This document shows, piece by piece, positions 11,566-25,569 of a DNA stretch of 64,000 bases. The first letter of the stretch is position 1, and every line of letters begins with the position of its first letter. This stretch comes from Mrakia gelida (lineage: Eukaryota; Basidiomycota; Tremellomycetes; Cystofilobasidiales; Mrakiaceae). Position numbers and translations under genes: made by a program. Under the pieces are notes generated by a model that saw nothing but the letters and a program-made list of their open reading frames with translations, was not told the origin of the DNA and did not search any database. The stretch is from the NCBI GenBank assembly GCA_024345305.1, contig BRON01000007.1, positions 1,240,001-1,304,000 on the forward strand, written 5' to 3'.

Positions 11566-12737
11566 CTAGCTCGTATGAACGGAAACGTAACCCTCGGGGA
11601 CTCCGTTTGGATAATTGCGATCGTCCTCTCGTTTCTGGAAGACGGAAGCTTGACGAGGTCCCTCCTGCGTGAAGAACGAAGCCGAAGTGAACAACAAAGA
11701 GGTGCGAAGCAAAAGTCGGTAAGCTTGAAGCTCTGAACGCAAGGGAAGAGAGAGGGACGAAGGGTTGATGCTGGACGCGTTCGAGAACAGAGCAGAGGTG
11801 AGGCAAAGACGAACCTTCCCGTACCACAAGATCGTATCCACGAGTCCTTCGAGACTCAGTTTACTATCCCCCATATCCCCATATCCAGATTCGACGAGTA
11901 CGACGGGACGGCGTCGTACAGCCCCCTGGAAAGCGAAGAGGGAGCCGAGAGGGTTGGTGGTGTTGGAGGAGGTGGAGGGCACAGTGACGCGTTCGGACGA
12001 CGAGCAGTACTGGTAGTAGAACCATTTGTTGTCCTGGCAGCACCGAGTCGATCGAAGGAGGTCCGAGAGGAGGAAGAAGGGAGAGCAGAGTCAGTTTCGC
12101 GTTCGCGTCGTCTCGTCTCTTCTCGCCGTCCAACAATTAGTTCGAACTCGGACTCACACCAGCCTTGTTGTACGTCTTCCCACCCTCGTCAGCCCCAGCC
12201 CAACCGAACTTCTTCCTGATAGCTTCCTTCTCTCTCGCCTCGTTTCCAAAGACTCCATCCTTCATGTCCCAAGCCTGGAGGTGAGCCTTGACGGAGTCTC
12301 GAGAAGCGAGAGGGTCGTCCGAGTGAGCTGGAGCGTAGGATTTGGGATGGATGATCCAGATTCGAGAGAAGGAGGGGAGAGGACCTCGACAAGTGAGCTT
12401 GTGGGTCGGCCAGGACGCGGTTTGGCAGGTGGAAGAGCAGTACTTCTCTGAACGAAGGGTGGACGGGAGGAGCGGAATGTTGAGCTCGACGATCAGCCCT
12501 CGTTTCTTTCTCTTGAGCGAAGAGAAAGGACGAACCTGTGCTGCATCGACTGCATTGAAGCGAGGCAAGAGAGGAGCATTGAGTACAAATTGATTCTGGA
12601 GGGAGAGACGAAGGGAAGAAGCAGGAGAACAGTGGAGGGCAGGAGGGAGGGAGGGAGGATGGTGAGCTTCGACCTCGACGAAAGGCAGTGTCTTCCTCGG
12701 TCCCGAGAGAACGCAAGGACTCACTGGTTTCGGCCAT
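11566..12737 (-). CDS. MYND-type zinc-finger protein, copy 1
   Basis: The tiny first exon (MAET) starts at 12737 and splices to the zinc-finger exon. The MYND pattern is complete: CTQCSSLASLQCSRC, intron, then EKYCSSTCQTASWPTHKLTC, giving seven cysteines and the histidine. After the finger come SRIWIIHPKSYAPAHSDDPL, HLQAWDMKDGVFGNEA, NKWFYYQYCSSSE and NTTNPLGSLFAFQGAVRR. The last exon ends HPNGVP-like (YPNGVPEGYVSVHTS) with TAG at 11568-11566. MYND fingers bind proline-rich peptides and often sit in regulators of transcription or signalling; no catalytic domain is visible, so the role is unknown. It is divergent from the BTB gene at 13.2 kb, and this pair is repeated in inverted order at 55.9-58.7 kb. 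All exon joins keep frame. Confidence 0.75.
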
Positions 12738-13243
12738 ACTATTCGAAGGACGTTGATGGTTCGGTGAAAGAGGTTAATGGTCCACACGTCGCAGATTGAA
12801 TGGTTGAGAGGAGTGGCGAAGAAAGAAAGAAGGCGCGAGAAGAAGGCGAGTCGTGATCAGCCCGCCGTTCAGTCTCGACTGCACGAGGAAAGCATACTCT
12901 TCAAGAACTGAGCCACTCACTTCGAATTAAGATGGCCTTCTTGTGTACGAGAAAGGGAAGAAAAGGAAGATTTTGTCCGAAGGAGGTTGGCTGTTGAGAT
13001 CAATAAAGGAGGAGGGGTCGAATTTCGATTCATGAGCTCGACTCCTCCCCTCCCTCTTTCTGCCTTCCAACCATCAGCTTCTCGAACTCTCGGTCTCTCT
13101 CGCTTCTCTGAACTCGTGCGTCCTAGCCGAACCCTCTCTCAGATATCAATCCAAGCCTGAAATCAACTTCTCGCTGACTCGCTGCCCTCTCTTCCCGTCG
13201 AGCTCGAACGAAGACCATCTCTCGTTCTTCCCTCCTCCACGCA
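12738..13243. promoter_or_regulatory. Divergent MYND/BTB promoter, partly near-identical to 57007-57137
   Basis: About 500 bases between two divergent starts. Positions 13113-13243 match the reverse complement of 57007-57137 with only about three differences, while the rest of the spacer is much less alike. The conserved part sits directly upstream of the BTB ATG and includes TCAATCCAAGCCTGAAATCA. It may hold the core promoter and leader of the BTB genes. Confidence 0.6.
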
Positions 13244-13375
13244 ATGTCCTCCTCCGCTCGCCACCCCCAATTCAACGATCCTCGCGCCGACATTATCTTC
13301 AAGAGCTCGGACGGGACCGAGTTCGCGATGCAGAAAAAGTACCTCGTCCTTACGAGCGAAGTCTTCGAAGACATG
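13113..13375. repeat. Near-identical inverted repeat with 56880-57137
   Basis: The leader and first exon of BTB copy 1 match the reverse complement of 56880-57137. By eye the leader has about three differences in 130 bases, and the first 130 coding bases have about nine. Flanking sequence on both sides falls off sharply in similarity. Distances are hand counts. Confidence 0.7.
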
Positions 13376-14218
13376 ATCAGCTTCCCCTCGTCGAACGATT
13401 AAGAAACAGCTGGAACAACCCTCCCCGTCGTTCAGATGGCAGAGAACGAGAAGGAACTCTATCTCTTGCTTCGCTTCCTGGATCGAGATGCCTCTAGACC
13501 TGTCTCTCTTGACGTGAAGGAAGGAGCCCTGTGAGTTATTTTTCAGCGAGCTCAGTTGTTCGCTTCGACTCGACCAGCTCGCTCACTCCTTCGCCCCCCC
13601 TCTCTTCCCTGCTTCGTGTCCTTTCCACCCCTCCTTCTCTCAGCCTCCTCGAGCTCGCAGACAAGTACAACTCCAAGATCGCCTCCGACTTCGCTGTCCT
13701 TCACCTCTCCAGACGCCTCTTCATGGACCCTCGCCTCGTCTTCGGAGCAGCCGTCGTCTTCAGGAAAGTCGAGCTCGCTCGAGAGGCTCTTTGCCGCTTC
13801 GATCGCCCCGACCAAGTCACCCTCATGGAGAGAATGCGCTACGAAAGCTATCGCGCCATGCGACCGAGGAACGAGGACCCAGCCAAAACGGCAGCAGTGC
13901 GACGGGTCGAGTTTCGTCCCTCGCGGCCGTACGAGGGAATCCCGAACGTTTACGTTGAGAGGTTCCCCGAAGCCGATACTCAGGCGTTTGAAGAGATCAG
14001 AGAAGCTGTGGCTTCTAAGGAAGGGACGTGGGAGGAGCTAGCGATGAGGTTCAAGGTCAGTCAGTTACGTCGCGTCGTCTTTGATCTTGAGACTCGCTTC
14101 GGTTTCGTCCTTCCTTCCCTCCACCCGCCGCCGACTTTCGCGAGCTTCGATTCGCGAGCTTCGAAGCAACTCTGACCGATCCTTATCTCTTGCCTTCACT
14201 TGCTCACAGTTCACCTAA
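13244..14218 (+). pseudogene. BTB/POZ domain protein, copy 1, with premature stop
   Basis: The ATG at 13244 gives DIIFKSSDGTEFAMQKKYLV and LTSEVFEDMISFPSSND, the start of a BTB/POZ fold, which normally dimerises or binds Cullin-3. An in-frame TAA follows at 13400-13402, codon 53. The same frame continues cleanly beyond it (TAGTTLPVVQMAENEKELYL, LLRFLDRDASRPVS) to a donor near 13532. Exon 2 resumes with LLELADKYNSKIASDFAVLH, VFGAAVVFRKVELAREAL and IREAVASKEGTWEELAMRFK. The last exon would be only Phe-Thr-stop (14210-14218). The unbroken text after the stop suggests a recent nonsense mutation. Re-initiation at the internal ATG in VQMAENE is possible. The intact relative is at 45.8 kb. Confidence 0.72.
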
Positions 14219-14851
14219 ATCACTCCTCTCGCTCTCGCTCTCCTCCAACGCGTCGTCGTCGTCGTCTTCCCTCCGCCCTCTCGCTCTCTCCCATCGTAAC
14301 CTCTTGTTTATGGTTTCTTTCTTCTTTACTTTACGAGCTTCTACACCATGATTCTCTCTCTCTCTCTCTCTTCCTCACAACTCTCTCCGAACGGGCTGCT
14401 GACAGCGAGACGAAGATCGAGTCGCGTCCTCCCCTCCTCCTCCCTCTCCTCCCCTCCTTTCCACTTCCCTCTCCTTCGCTCGCTCGTTTGAGAAAAGAAA
14501 GAGCATAAGTAAAGAAAAAGCTTCAAACAAAAAGAAAAATACTCCAAAAAAAAAAGCCGCCCTACAAGAGTCAGGACGAAGAAGAAGAACGCCAAAGCAA
14601 AGCTAAAAACTTGAGAATCCCCGCTGAAGAAAGAAGTGAGAAAACGATAGATGGGCCAACCAACGTCTTCCCTCTCGACTTACACCAACCAGGAACTGAG
14701 AAGAGATAATTTACAAGAGCGTTGAACTTGAGAAGATGGGGGGGGGGGGGGACTAAAGGGGAGGGGGGAGGGGTAAGGTAAGAGGGAGGGAAGGGAAGGG
14801 GAAGGGAGGGACTAGACTAAGAGAAACTGGCGAAGGATTCCGAGGTCGAGT
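14219..14851. other. Intergenic, convergent 3' ends with simple repeats
   Basis: The stretch between the BTB copy and the PAB1 stop holds both 3' ends. It has a CT dinucleotide run at about 14351-14372, A-rich sequence at 14500-14560 and a run of about twelve G at about 14739-14750. No coding sequence is recognisable. Confidence 0.55.
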
Positions 14852-17596
<2,745 letters not shown>

Positions 17597-18939
17597 CTTT
17601 ATCTGGTTTTCTGAGTTTGGGGTTGGGGAAGGAGTTGTCGTTACTGTAAGGCTGAGAGAGTAGAAAGAGGGTGGGATAGAAGGAGAAGGAAGGAGAGTCA
17701 GTTCAAGAGAGAACAAGGGAAGGGAAGGCAGAAGAGGTGGAGAGGGCCAGCGAAGAGAGAAGGTGAGCTCGCTCTTCCCTTCCTTCCCTCTTTGATGAGC
17801 ATCCAAACTCGAGAGTGGATGGATTTGGGAGCTTGGAAGCCATTCTTCGTCCCTTGACTCCAATTTTATTCGACCAAAGGCGGAAGGGGAGAGCGAAGGA
17901 GGTGCGACTCTTCGCTCCCACCAACCACGACCTCGTTCGCTCCTTCCTTTCCCTTCCTTTGACTTCTCCTCCTGTCATCCATTCCCCGCTTGGAAGCTCA
18001 CCGCCAACTTCCAGAGCTTCTCTCGAAGCAGCCTTCAACGGATCTCCTCTTTTTCCTATCCTTCTACCCTCCCAACGAGCGCGAAGGTGTGGACGAAGAA
18101 AGTCGAGAGAAGGAGAAGGAGAGTCGAACTCACGTTTTTGTTGTCCTAGCCTAAACCTGATGGATCTGGGTTGAGGATGAAGCGATGACGTGGGTTTTAA
18201 GAGGTTTAGGAGGGACCTTTAGGGAGAAAGGGGGGGGAGAGGGAGAGGAAGAGGAGTTTGGGTGTGGGAAGAGGGTAGTGGTTGGCACGACGCTTCAAGG
18301 TACGAGCGGCGAAGAGTTTCATTCGAAGAAGCCACGCAGCTGGAGGACGAGAAACAGCTTCCTTTCAGGCCTGAGAGGACTTGGAAGCTCATCTGAAGCG
18401 GCCAGACGGTCTAGAATACATTTTCAGCTCTTATCTGAAAAATTCAGACCTGTAGAGCTGAGGGGAGGGCGAGAAAGAGAAGAGACGGAAGTTCGCGTCC
18501 TCTTCCGTCTTTGGGCGAGTCGCGAACCTTCCTTCCTTAGGCTCGTCGAGGTTCGCTACAGGAACTCGACCCACTTCTGACCGATAAGGATCTGAAACTG
18601 CGTCTCTCTCCACTGGAAAGGGTGAGAAAAAGGTCGAGAGAAACGCGTTCTGTCGACCTGTTTGAGCCGTCGGAGGTGACCTTTCGTTCAGCCCACGTCT
18701 CGTCTTCCTCTCCCAAAAGCAGATTTTATGTTCGCTCCTGACCAACTCTTGATCTCATATTGGGAAGATCTTCACACTTCAGCTTTCCTTAGCGACCAAC
18801 CCTCTCGGCAGCAAATCCTCCTCCATTCAAAAACCGACGAAACGTGTTTGGTCGGATCTCCCTCAGCTCTCTCTTTCCTCCGACCACCATCTCCCTCCCC
18901 CCCTCCCTCCCCCTCGTCCTCGAGAACGACTCTTCGAGC
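17597..18939. promoter_or_regulatory. Divergent PAB1/MFS promoter and probable PAB1 5'-leader intron
   Basis: 1.3 kb separates two divergent genes. On the minus strand AAAAACGTGAGTTCG near 18130 looks like a splice donor and AACCAG just before AAAGATG (about 17600) like its acceptor, so PAB1 probably has a leader intron of about 0.5 kb. The part from about 18200 to 18900 shows no convincing coding sequence. Confidence 0.5.
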
Positions 18940-21780
18940 ATGCTCACCCCCTCGGACTTCTCCTTCCGGCGCAAGCTCGCCCAAGTGCTGTTTGGTGTAC
19001 TCTTCTGGTGAGTGAGCTCGACTCCCTTTGACCAGCTTCCTTATCAGCTCCATCGTCTTCCCTCCCTCGCTCGCTTTCGTCAAAGCTCACCCCCTTTGCT
19101 TCGGTTTGGATTTTTGAAGCTTCCTATCCGCTGGGGTCATCTTTGGATTCGCTGTGAGTCGCAACGTTCTTGTAGAGGGAGGGAACGAGAACCGACGAAC
19201 GGACAACTCCCGAGCTCGCTCTCTTCCTCCCTTTCCTCCTCTTTTGACCTCCTCTCGTTCGACCTCTCGCAACTGACTGCTCTCATCCCTCTCTCATCGA
19301 ACAGGCTCTCAAACCAGTCCTCATAGAAGAAGGTCCGATCCTGCTTCCTCCCTCTTCTCTTCCCCCTGCTCTCCGCCTCCCTTCTGCCCCAAACCCGAGC
19401 TCACCTCCCCCTCCCTCCCTCCCTCACAGGCGTCTACTCCTCCCTCTGCACCCTCGCCGAACGTAACTCCGATCCCCCACCATACGTCTGTAAAGCTCAA
19501 GACCTTCGCCTCAACACCGTCTTCTCGTACGCTACCGTCGCAACGAACGTAGCTGCCCTCCCTATCGGAATCTGCCTCGACAAAGCAGGACCGAAGAAGA
19601 CGAGTTTGCTTGGAGCGCTGCTCTTTGCGGCTGGGTGTGGGAGTATGGCTTTGGATTGGACGGGGGGAGGTGAGTTTGCTTGGTTTTGTTGATTTTGTGT
19701 GGGAAGGGAGGGGAGGGGAGGGCTGAACGAAGCTGAAGCTGACCGACGTTTTGTTGTGTCGCAGCCATCGACTCCTACATGCTAGGATACTTCCTTCTTG
19801 CTCTGGGAGGTCCTTTGATCTTCCTTCCGTCGTTCCATCGTACGTCGCATCTCACCCCAACTCAGCTCCCTCTCCCTCCTCGTTTCGATCCTCGCGCTGA
19901 CCCTACGCGTCGAACCTTTGCTTCGCTTCGAAAACAGTCAGCAACACCTTCCCAGCCCACTCAGGTCTCATCCTCTCCGCTCTCACAGGCGCGTTCGACT
20001 CCTCTTCCTTCCCCTTTCTCATCTATCGACTCGCGTACGATCGGTTCGGGTCGGTGTTGAGCTTGAGGAGGTTCTTCCTTGGGTATCTCCTCGTTCCGCT
20101 CATGTGAGCTCGCCTCTCCTCAGTCGCTCTCCCCTCCCCCGACCCTTTTTGTCCCTCAGACTCTGACCCTTGTAAACCGCGTTTGTCTCACAGCATCATC
20201 ATCCAACAATCCCTCCTCGCTCCTTCGGAAGTCTACGCTCAACCCTCCGTCGCTCCTCCCCTCGCTCCAGCAGCGACCGAAACGACTTCCCTCCTCCCCA
20301 ACAGCGCCGTCGCGGAAGAAGAGGAAGAAGTCGATCCTTACTCGAGTGGGTTCTCGAGAGCGAGTTTCAGGTTCGAGAGGAGGTTGACGAGTGTTGAGGC
20401 GGAGAAGGAGATGATGAGGACCGATCGGTTGATGGGGAAGATGGTAGGGGAGAGTGTGAAGAAGCAGGTTGGGAGTAGTTGGTTTGTGCTTGGTGAGTCT
20501 GCGCTTCGTTTGTGTTGAACTGTACGGGTGGGCTGGGACGTGAAAGGGAGGGAGGAGGGGAGAGGGGAAGGCGGACGAACGACGCGGCGGGAACCAATCG
20601 ACTCGCCTCGTCGCGTTTCGACTTCGCTCCAAGTACTGACGCCCCTCTTCTCTTCCTGTTTTGGTTATCTCAGTACTCATCTTCCTCGTCGTCCACATGA
20701 CTCGAATCAACTGGCTCATTCAAACCTCGTTCGTCTCGCCTCTTTCTCCCTCCCTCACTTCCTCCCTTCCTTCGTCTCCCCTCTCACTTCCTCCCACCCT
20801 CTTCCTCCCTTCTCGCCCGCTCAAACCCCATTCCCGTTCTTCCTCTCCCCAGCTTCGCCCAATTCCTCTACTTCACCGGCTCCGAAGCACTCGCCGCTCG
20901 AATCACCACAGCCTTCACCGTTCTTCTCCCTCTCGGTGGGATTCTCGGTGCGTCTCTTCGTCGCGTCGTTCTTCTCTCCTCCCGCCATCCCTCGTCTCGT
21001 TTCTTACCTTCAGCCCCTGTTCGTTCGATCTCTCACCCAGGCATCCCAATCATCGGCATCCTCCTGGACCACTCCACTTCGTTCGCTTCCACCCTCGTCC
21101 TCATGGCCCTCGGAGTCATCTACGGAGTGCTGACCATGGCGGAAACGGAGAGTTGGGTGTGGGTGGGACTGGGCGTGTTCAGTTTCTTGAGACCGTTGAT
21201 GTATACTTACGTTAGGTGAGTCATCTCGCTCGCTGCTCTTTCCTCTCGTCTCGTGCGCGAGTTGAACGCTCGCTTGTTGACTGACTCGCTCGAGTTCTCG
21301 TTTTGTTTCGCGTCGCGGTTTGCGTTTGACAGCGACGTCTCCATGAAGGTCTTCGGAACTCAGAACTTTGGAACAGTCTACGGTTTGATCAACACTCTCT
21401 CTGGACTCTGCGGACTGTGAGTTCCTCTCTCCTCTTCTCGCTTCTCTCTTCTCCTTCGCGTCGCTGATCGACCCGCTCTTCCTCAAAACACCAGGCTCCT
21501 CCACCCTCTCGATCTCCTTGTCCACGAGCAGCTCAACGGGGACTTCAGACCCGTCAATGCTGTGCTCGCTTTCGTGAGTGCTCGTTTTCTCGACCCAACC
21601 AAAATCGAAGAAGAACAACTCGGAGCTCACTTTCAACGCGACTGACCTCTCCTCGTTGTCGCTTCGCTCATTCAGGCTGGCTTCCTCTCCTGCGGTTCCC
21701 TCGCCGTCAGGATATACGCTGGAACGAGACCCACCTCAAGTTTCCCTGAATCGCTCGAGGAGATTGGGGAGGAGGATTGA
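18940..21780 (+). CDS. Major facilitator superfamily transporter (FMP42/SLC43-like)
   Basis: The family moves amino acids or related solutes across vacuolar or plasma membranes; the substrate here is unknown. The chosen ATG at 18940 gives MLTPSDFSFRRKLAQVLFGV and the first membrane helix. About ten exons follow. The loop CTLAERNSDPPPYVCKAQDL leads into FSYATVATNVAALPIGICLD. Then come SLLGALLFAAGCGSMALDW, YMLGYFLLALGGPLIFLPSF, HSGLILSALTGAFDSSSFPF and a long acidic cytoplasmic loop at 20270-20490. The second half holds SWFVLVLIFLVVHMTRINW, RITTAFTVLLPLGGILG, FLRPLMYTYVSDVSMKVFG and NFGTVYGLINTLSGLCGLLL, ending EEIGEED. Twelve helices fit. The central loop and FGTVYG motif match FMP42-type proteins. 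Confidence 0.82.
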
Positions 21781-22122
21781 TTGGCCCTTCGAGTTCTTGC
21801 GCTGTTCGTTTCGTTTCGTGTCGTCCGTTTGCTCGTCACTTTGACACGGACTGTTTGTTTCTCGCTTCAGTCTGTTTCTGGTTTTGTTTTTCTTCTATAG
21901 AAAGAGGAGGTTTGTTTTACTCGAGGCTAGGGGGAACGGAGAGCGAGACACGACGCGTCGGGTTGTACTCTGGACGAAGCTGATGGATGAGCTCTATCGC
22001 GTCGGAGCGGTATCGGAGGCTGGTTGAGGAAGAAGTTTTGAAGACACGTCGAAGAGCTGGAATGACAAGGAGAGAGGCATAAACTGAATCGAATCGAAGC
22101 GTCGTAACTAACTTCCCGCTGT
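21781..22122. other. Intergenic, convergent 3' ends
   Basis: About 340 bases between the MFS stop (+) and the F-box copy 2 stop (-). T-rich sequence at 21850-21920 fits a 3' end for the MFS transcript. No gene seen. Confidence 0.5.
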
Positions 22123-23752
22123 TTACTGCTCGCCTTCTGCCTTCTCTCCACCCTCATCTTCATCCATCTCCTCCTCCTCGTCATCCCACTGATCCTTCTC
22201 GTCCTGGTACTCCTCTCCGGCGACGGATTGAACCCACTTGACTCCCGCTCCGTCAAAGAACTCGATTCCCAACGCGTCCAACCTCCTCTCCATCCCCCAA
22301 GGGCCGTGATCGTTGTAGTGCTGGGACCCTAGGATGGAGCTCCAGATATCTGACTCCCTTCCGTATCGAATCGTCCTGAGCTGAGGGAACTTGGGCCTGT
22401 CGAGCTCGCTGTGGATCGCCATCGAGACCTTCCCGAACGCGTCGTCGTACTGCTCGAAATCTCCAAAGAATCCCATGTTCGCGAGTCGGGCGAGGGTAGA
22501 TTCCCTTCGGAGGACGATAATTTCGATGATGGGATGACCGAGACGAGCGAGGTGGAGGAGATGGACGTCGTAGATCTCGAGGGAGACGAGGTTGGGGCAG
22601 AGGGAGACGACGGGGAGGATGCGGTTGAAGTGGTCGTGGAACCTGTCTCGAAGGGAGGGGTCGTACCATTCGGCAGGCTCGTCCTCGTAGAAGTCGTCGA
22701 TCCCAATTCCGAGATCCATTCCGAGGAGGATGAGGGAGGTGAGGAACGGGCCTTGAGTTTTGAAGAAGGGAGAGAGGGACGCGACTTCCATCCCTCGTTG
22801 GACGATTTCAAGAGCTTTGAGACCTGGGATGGCTTGATCGAGGGAAAGGAAGAGTTCGTTTTCGTCGATAGAGTGGAACCTAAGGTGAAGGAGGGAGGAG
22901 GGGAGGTAGAGTTTGACGGAGGGAGTCTTCGAGTCGTAGTCTCGTTGGTCCCCGTCGAGGTCCAAGACCAACTTCCTGAGCGTTTGGAACGAGGGACCGT
23001 CGAGTCGAAGAGGACCGTCCCCGACGGAGAGAGATTGGATGATCTCAAGTCTGGCGTCGGGGTGCAGGGCGTTGACGAACGCAGATCCAGAGATGTAGGG
23101 CCTGACGGAGAGGAGTCGAAGCTTCCTCATGTTCGAGAAGGTGGGGACGATGACCTGCTCCGCTGCGACGTCTCTCGACTTGCAGCCCTCCTCTTAGCCG
23201 TAGCTGATCCCCACCTGAAGCACCTCGACTCCCTGAATGAGCTCGGGATGCGATTGAGCGACGTCGGCGAACTTCTGGACAGAGGAGGGAGGGGAGGTCT
23301 CTCTCCTCAGCGAGTAAGAGGAGGATGGGTTGGATCGAGGTTTGAGGGAGACGAATCGGAAGAATTGACGAGCAGCGGCATCCTGATAACAGAAGAAGAC
23401 GAAAAGGTAGGTCAGATCGATCGAGGCGAAGGAAGAGCGAGGGAAGGAGAGGGAAGTGACCGAGAACTCAGAACTGGACGCAGGAGGTCACGTTGCACCT
23501 TCGACTGACGAGCCTGAAGGAAGCGAGGTCCTTGTATGGCTTGGAGATCGCAGCAGCGGTGGGAACGGTCTCGACGTTCCTTCGGTTTGCGAGCTGACAG
23601 GAGATCTCCTCGAGGATGTCGTCGGGAAGGAAAAAGCTGAGGAAAGTGGGAGGGAAGCGAGAGGTCGGGGAGGAGTTAGAGGTCGAATACGGACGACAAC
23701 GAGACGAAAGAAGGTACTGGACTGAAGCTCACCTCTTCTGAGGGACGCTCAT
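22123..23752 (-). pseudogene. F-box-like/LRR-type protein, copy 2, with in-frame stop
   Basis: The ATG at 23752 (MSVPQKR) splices to LPDDILEEISCQLANRRNVP, an F-box-like helix pair, then PYKDLASFRLVSRRCN. The next exon reads AAARQFFRFVSLKPRS and SSVQKFADVAQSHPELIQGV, then meets TAA at 23196-23194 inside VGISYG-stop-EEGCKSRDV. The frame is open again for about 350 codons (MRKLRLLSVRPYISGSAFVN, FQTLRKLVLDLDGDQRDYD, LVSLEIYDVHLLHLARLG, RLDALGIEFFDGAGVKWVQS) and ends in an acidic tail. Copy 3 aligns across the stop with coding residues (FWYEEDMKNRD), so the stop looks like a lesion. A 60-nt GTGGGG...CAG intron would remove it in frame, but its donor and branch site are poor. Copy 3 at 53.7 kb is its duplicate. 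Confidence 0.62.
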
Positions 23753-24137
23753 TATGTGTCGCGGCTCGATAGAGAAAGAGAAAGGTATGAGAAGGAGAAG
23801 GGAAGGGAGATGGTCGTGGTCGAGCTCAACTTGGACGGAGCTTCGCTTTCGCTCCTCCCCTTGCTCGCTCGGGCACGTGACGAGAAGGGAGAAGTTGTTA
23901 TTGAGAGACATGAGGCGTTGAGAGTGAGAAGGGGTTGTAGCTATGAGAGATTCGAGAAATAATCACGAGAAAAAGAAGCCATGAACGAGACAAGAGAACG
24001 AAACGGAAGAGAAACGAAATGAAACGCGAAGGACGCGCACCCCAGCCTCTCCTCCTTCCCTCAACGACCCTATATCCTTCTTAGAAGTAAGCCAGCTCCC
24101 TTCCAACCTTCGCAGCAACCTCAGTTCTCATCTCCTC
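23753..24137. other. Intergenic, duplicated at 55.27-55.63 kb
   Basis: This spacer lies between two minus-strand genes. It shares clear non-coding similarity with 55270-55635, including CTCGCTCGGGCACGTGACGAG, AAACGAAATGAAACG and AAGTAAGCCAGCTCCCTTCC. The CACGTG inside is an E-box-type core, kept in both copies and possibly regulatory. Confidence 0.6.
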
Positions 24138-25569
24138 CTAGCTAATCACCTTCATCGTAGGATCCACGTCGTTTCGAGGAGTCGCAGGTCCCACCGACGA
24201 CGCGTCCGACGAAGAGAGAGAGAAGGATGAAGACGAAGAGGAGGGCGAGACCGAGGGTGCGTCGAACTCTGGAAGGAGCGAATCATGAGCGGGTCAGGCG
24301 GGAGTTTGAAGGAAGAAGTCGAGGAGAAGAGCGACGGCTCACCGAAAGTCGAGGACGCGGAGGAGAGAGGTCGAGGAGCGACGACGGCGATTGGTCGAGG
24401 CGTTATCGCGGGCTTGGCGTCGACGGGCGCGCTGATTCCAGTGTAGAAAAGGCCTGGGACCAGAAGGAAGTGATAGGATACTCAGCGACGGTGGACAACG
24501 AAAGCGAGGAGGGGGGGAGCTCACCGAAGGACGCGACTTCCTCGCCGTACGAGTCCTCCTCTTCGTCGCCGTTGATTTGGAGGATTCCATCAACTGCGGA
24601 GGAAAAGAAGAGGGTCAATGTCTGAGACGACGTGGAAAAAGGTGGACTGGAGAGCAAAGGACGAACCGAGAAGAGCGTCGAACTGGGACGGGACTTCACG
24701 AAGTCCAGCAAGAACGAGGGAGAGATCCTCGTGCAGCTTGTCTGAAAGCTCTTTGACGGGATGGGCTGTGGGAAGAGAAAGCGGGGACGAGCTAGCTTTC
24801 AGTCATCGAAAGCGGAGAGACGATAAGAAAGACGCGTCGAAACTCACCTTCGACTTCGTGAACCTCCTCGAAATCCCCGTGCTCGTCGAGTCCTTCGAAG
24901 AAGACTGATTTGCCGGAGCCTGAAGATACAAAAGAGATTGCCGACTCAGCAAAGAGTCACGAAGATGGAAATAAGAGAGACGATGACACGAACCGAGAGT
25001 GGTGAGCGAAGCGTTCAAGAGCAACGGCAGATCGAGAACCGACGACGCGACCGAGGAGAAGGACGACCTTCGAGAGGTGAACTCGGAGTCTAAATAGGGG
25101 AAGAGCGAGGGAAACAGTCAGAAAAAGAAGCCAAGAGTGAGAGAGATCGGTCCCTCAGTCCAAACTCGAACAGTCTTGAAACCTCACCTTTGATCTCCCA
25201 AACTCTCTTCTCCTCGATTGCTTGGACGACGGCCGAGACACAGGAAGCGGGAGAGGCGATTCCCTCCTCTTTGGTGAGAGGAGGGGAGGAAGCAGGAGGA
25301 GCGAGGTAGGACTTGCAAAGCAGCTCGTCCGACGCGTGAGCGCGAGTACAGTCGACGCATGCGAGGGAGGAGAAGTCGAGTTTGGTGGTTCCAGTAGACT
25401 CGATGGGGAGGAGAGTCTGAGACGAAAAAATAGGACGGGGATCAGAAAGGGTGGAGAGGACGAAGAAGAGAGAGAAAGGAGTACGAACGGCTTTGTGAAG
25501 AACGGAGGACGACGACGAGACGAAGACCTTGTTTTTGACTGACTTGATGAGCTTGTTGAAGGAGGACAT
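24138..25569 (-). CDS. Unrecognised protein, multi-exon
   Basis: The ATG at 25569 gives MSSFNKLIKSVKNKVFVSSS. Later exons read ESTGTTKLDFSSLACVDCTR, HASDELLCKSYLAPPAS, VSAVVQAIEEKRVWEIK, SSVLDLPLLLNASLTTLG, GKSVFFEGLDEHGDFEEVHE, AHPVKELSDKLHEDLSLVLA and ILQINGDEEEDSYGEEVASF. The end is a serine-rich tail closing with PTMKVIS and TAG at 24140-24138. A CVDC pair and further cysteines lie near residue 60, but I recognise no known metal site or domain. Part of its 3' end has been copied to 55.64-55.90 kb. About seven introns are inferred; the acidic middle and Ser-rich tail suggest a soluble regulatory protein, but this is weak. Confidence 0.5.

Noticed and set aside
22411..23508. 365-codon plus-strand open frame opposite F-box copy 2.
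   Set aside because: Antisense shadow; composition (Glu, Val, Asp-rich) mirrors Leu/Ser codons, and no family motif is seen.
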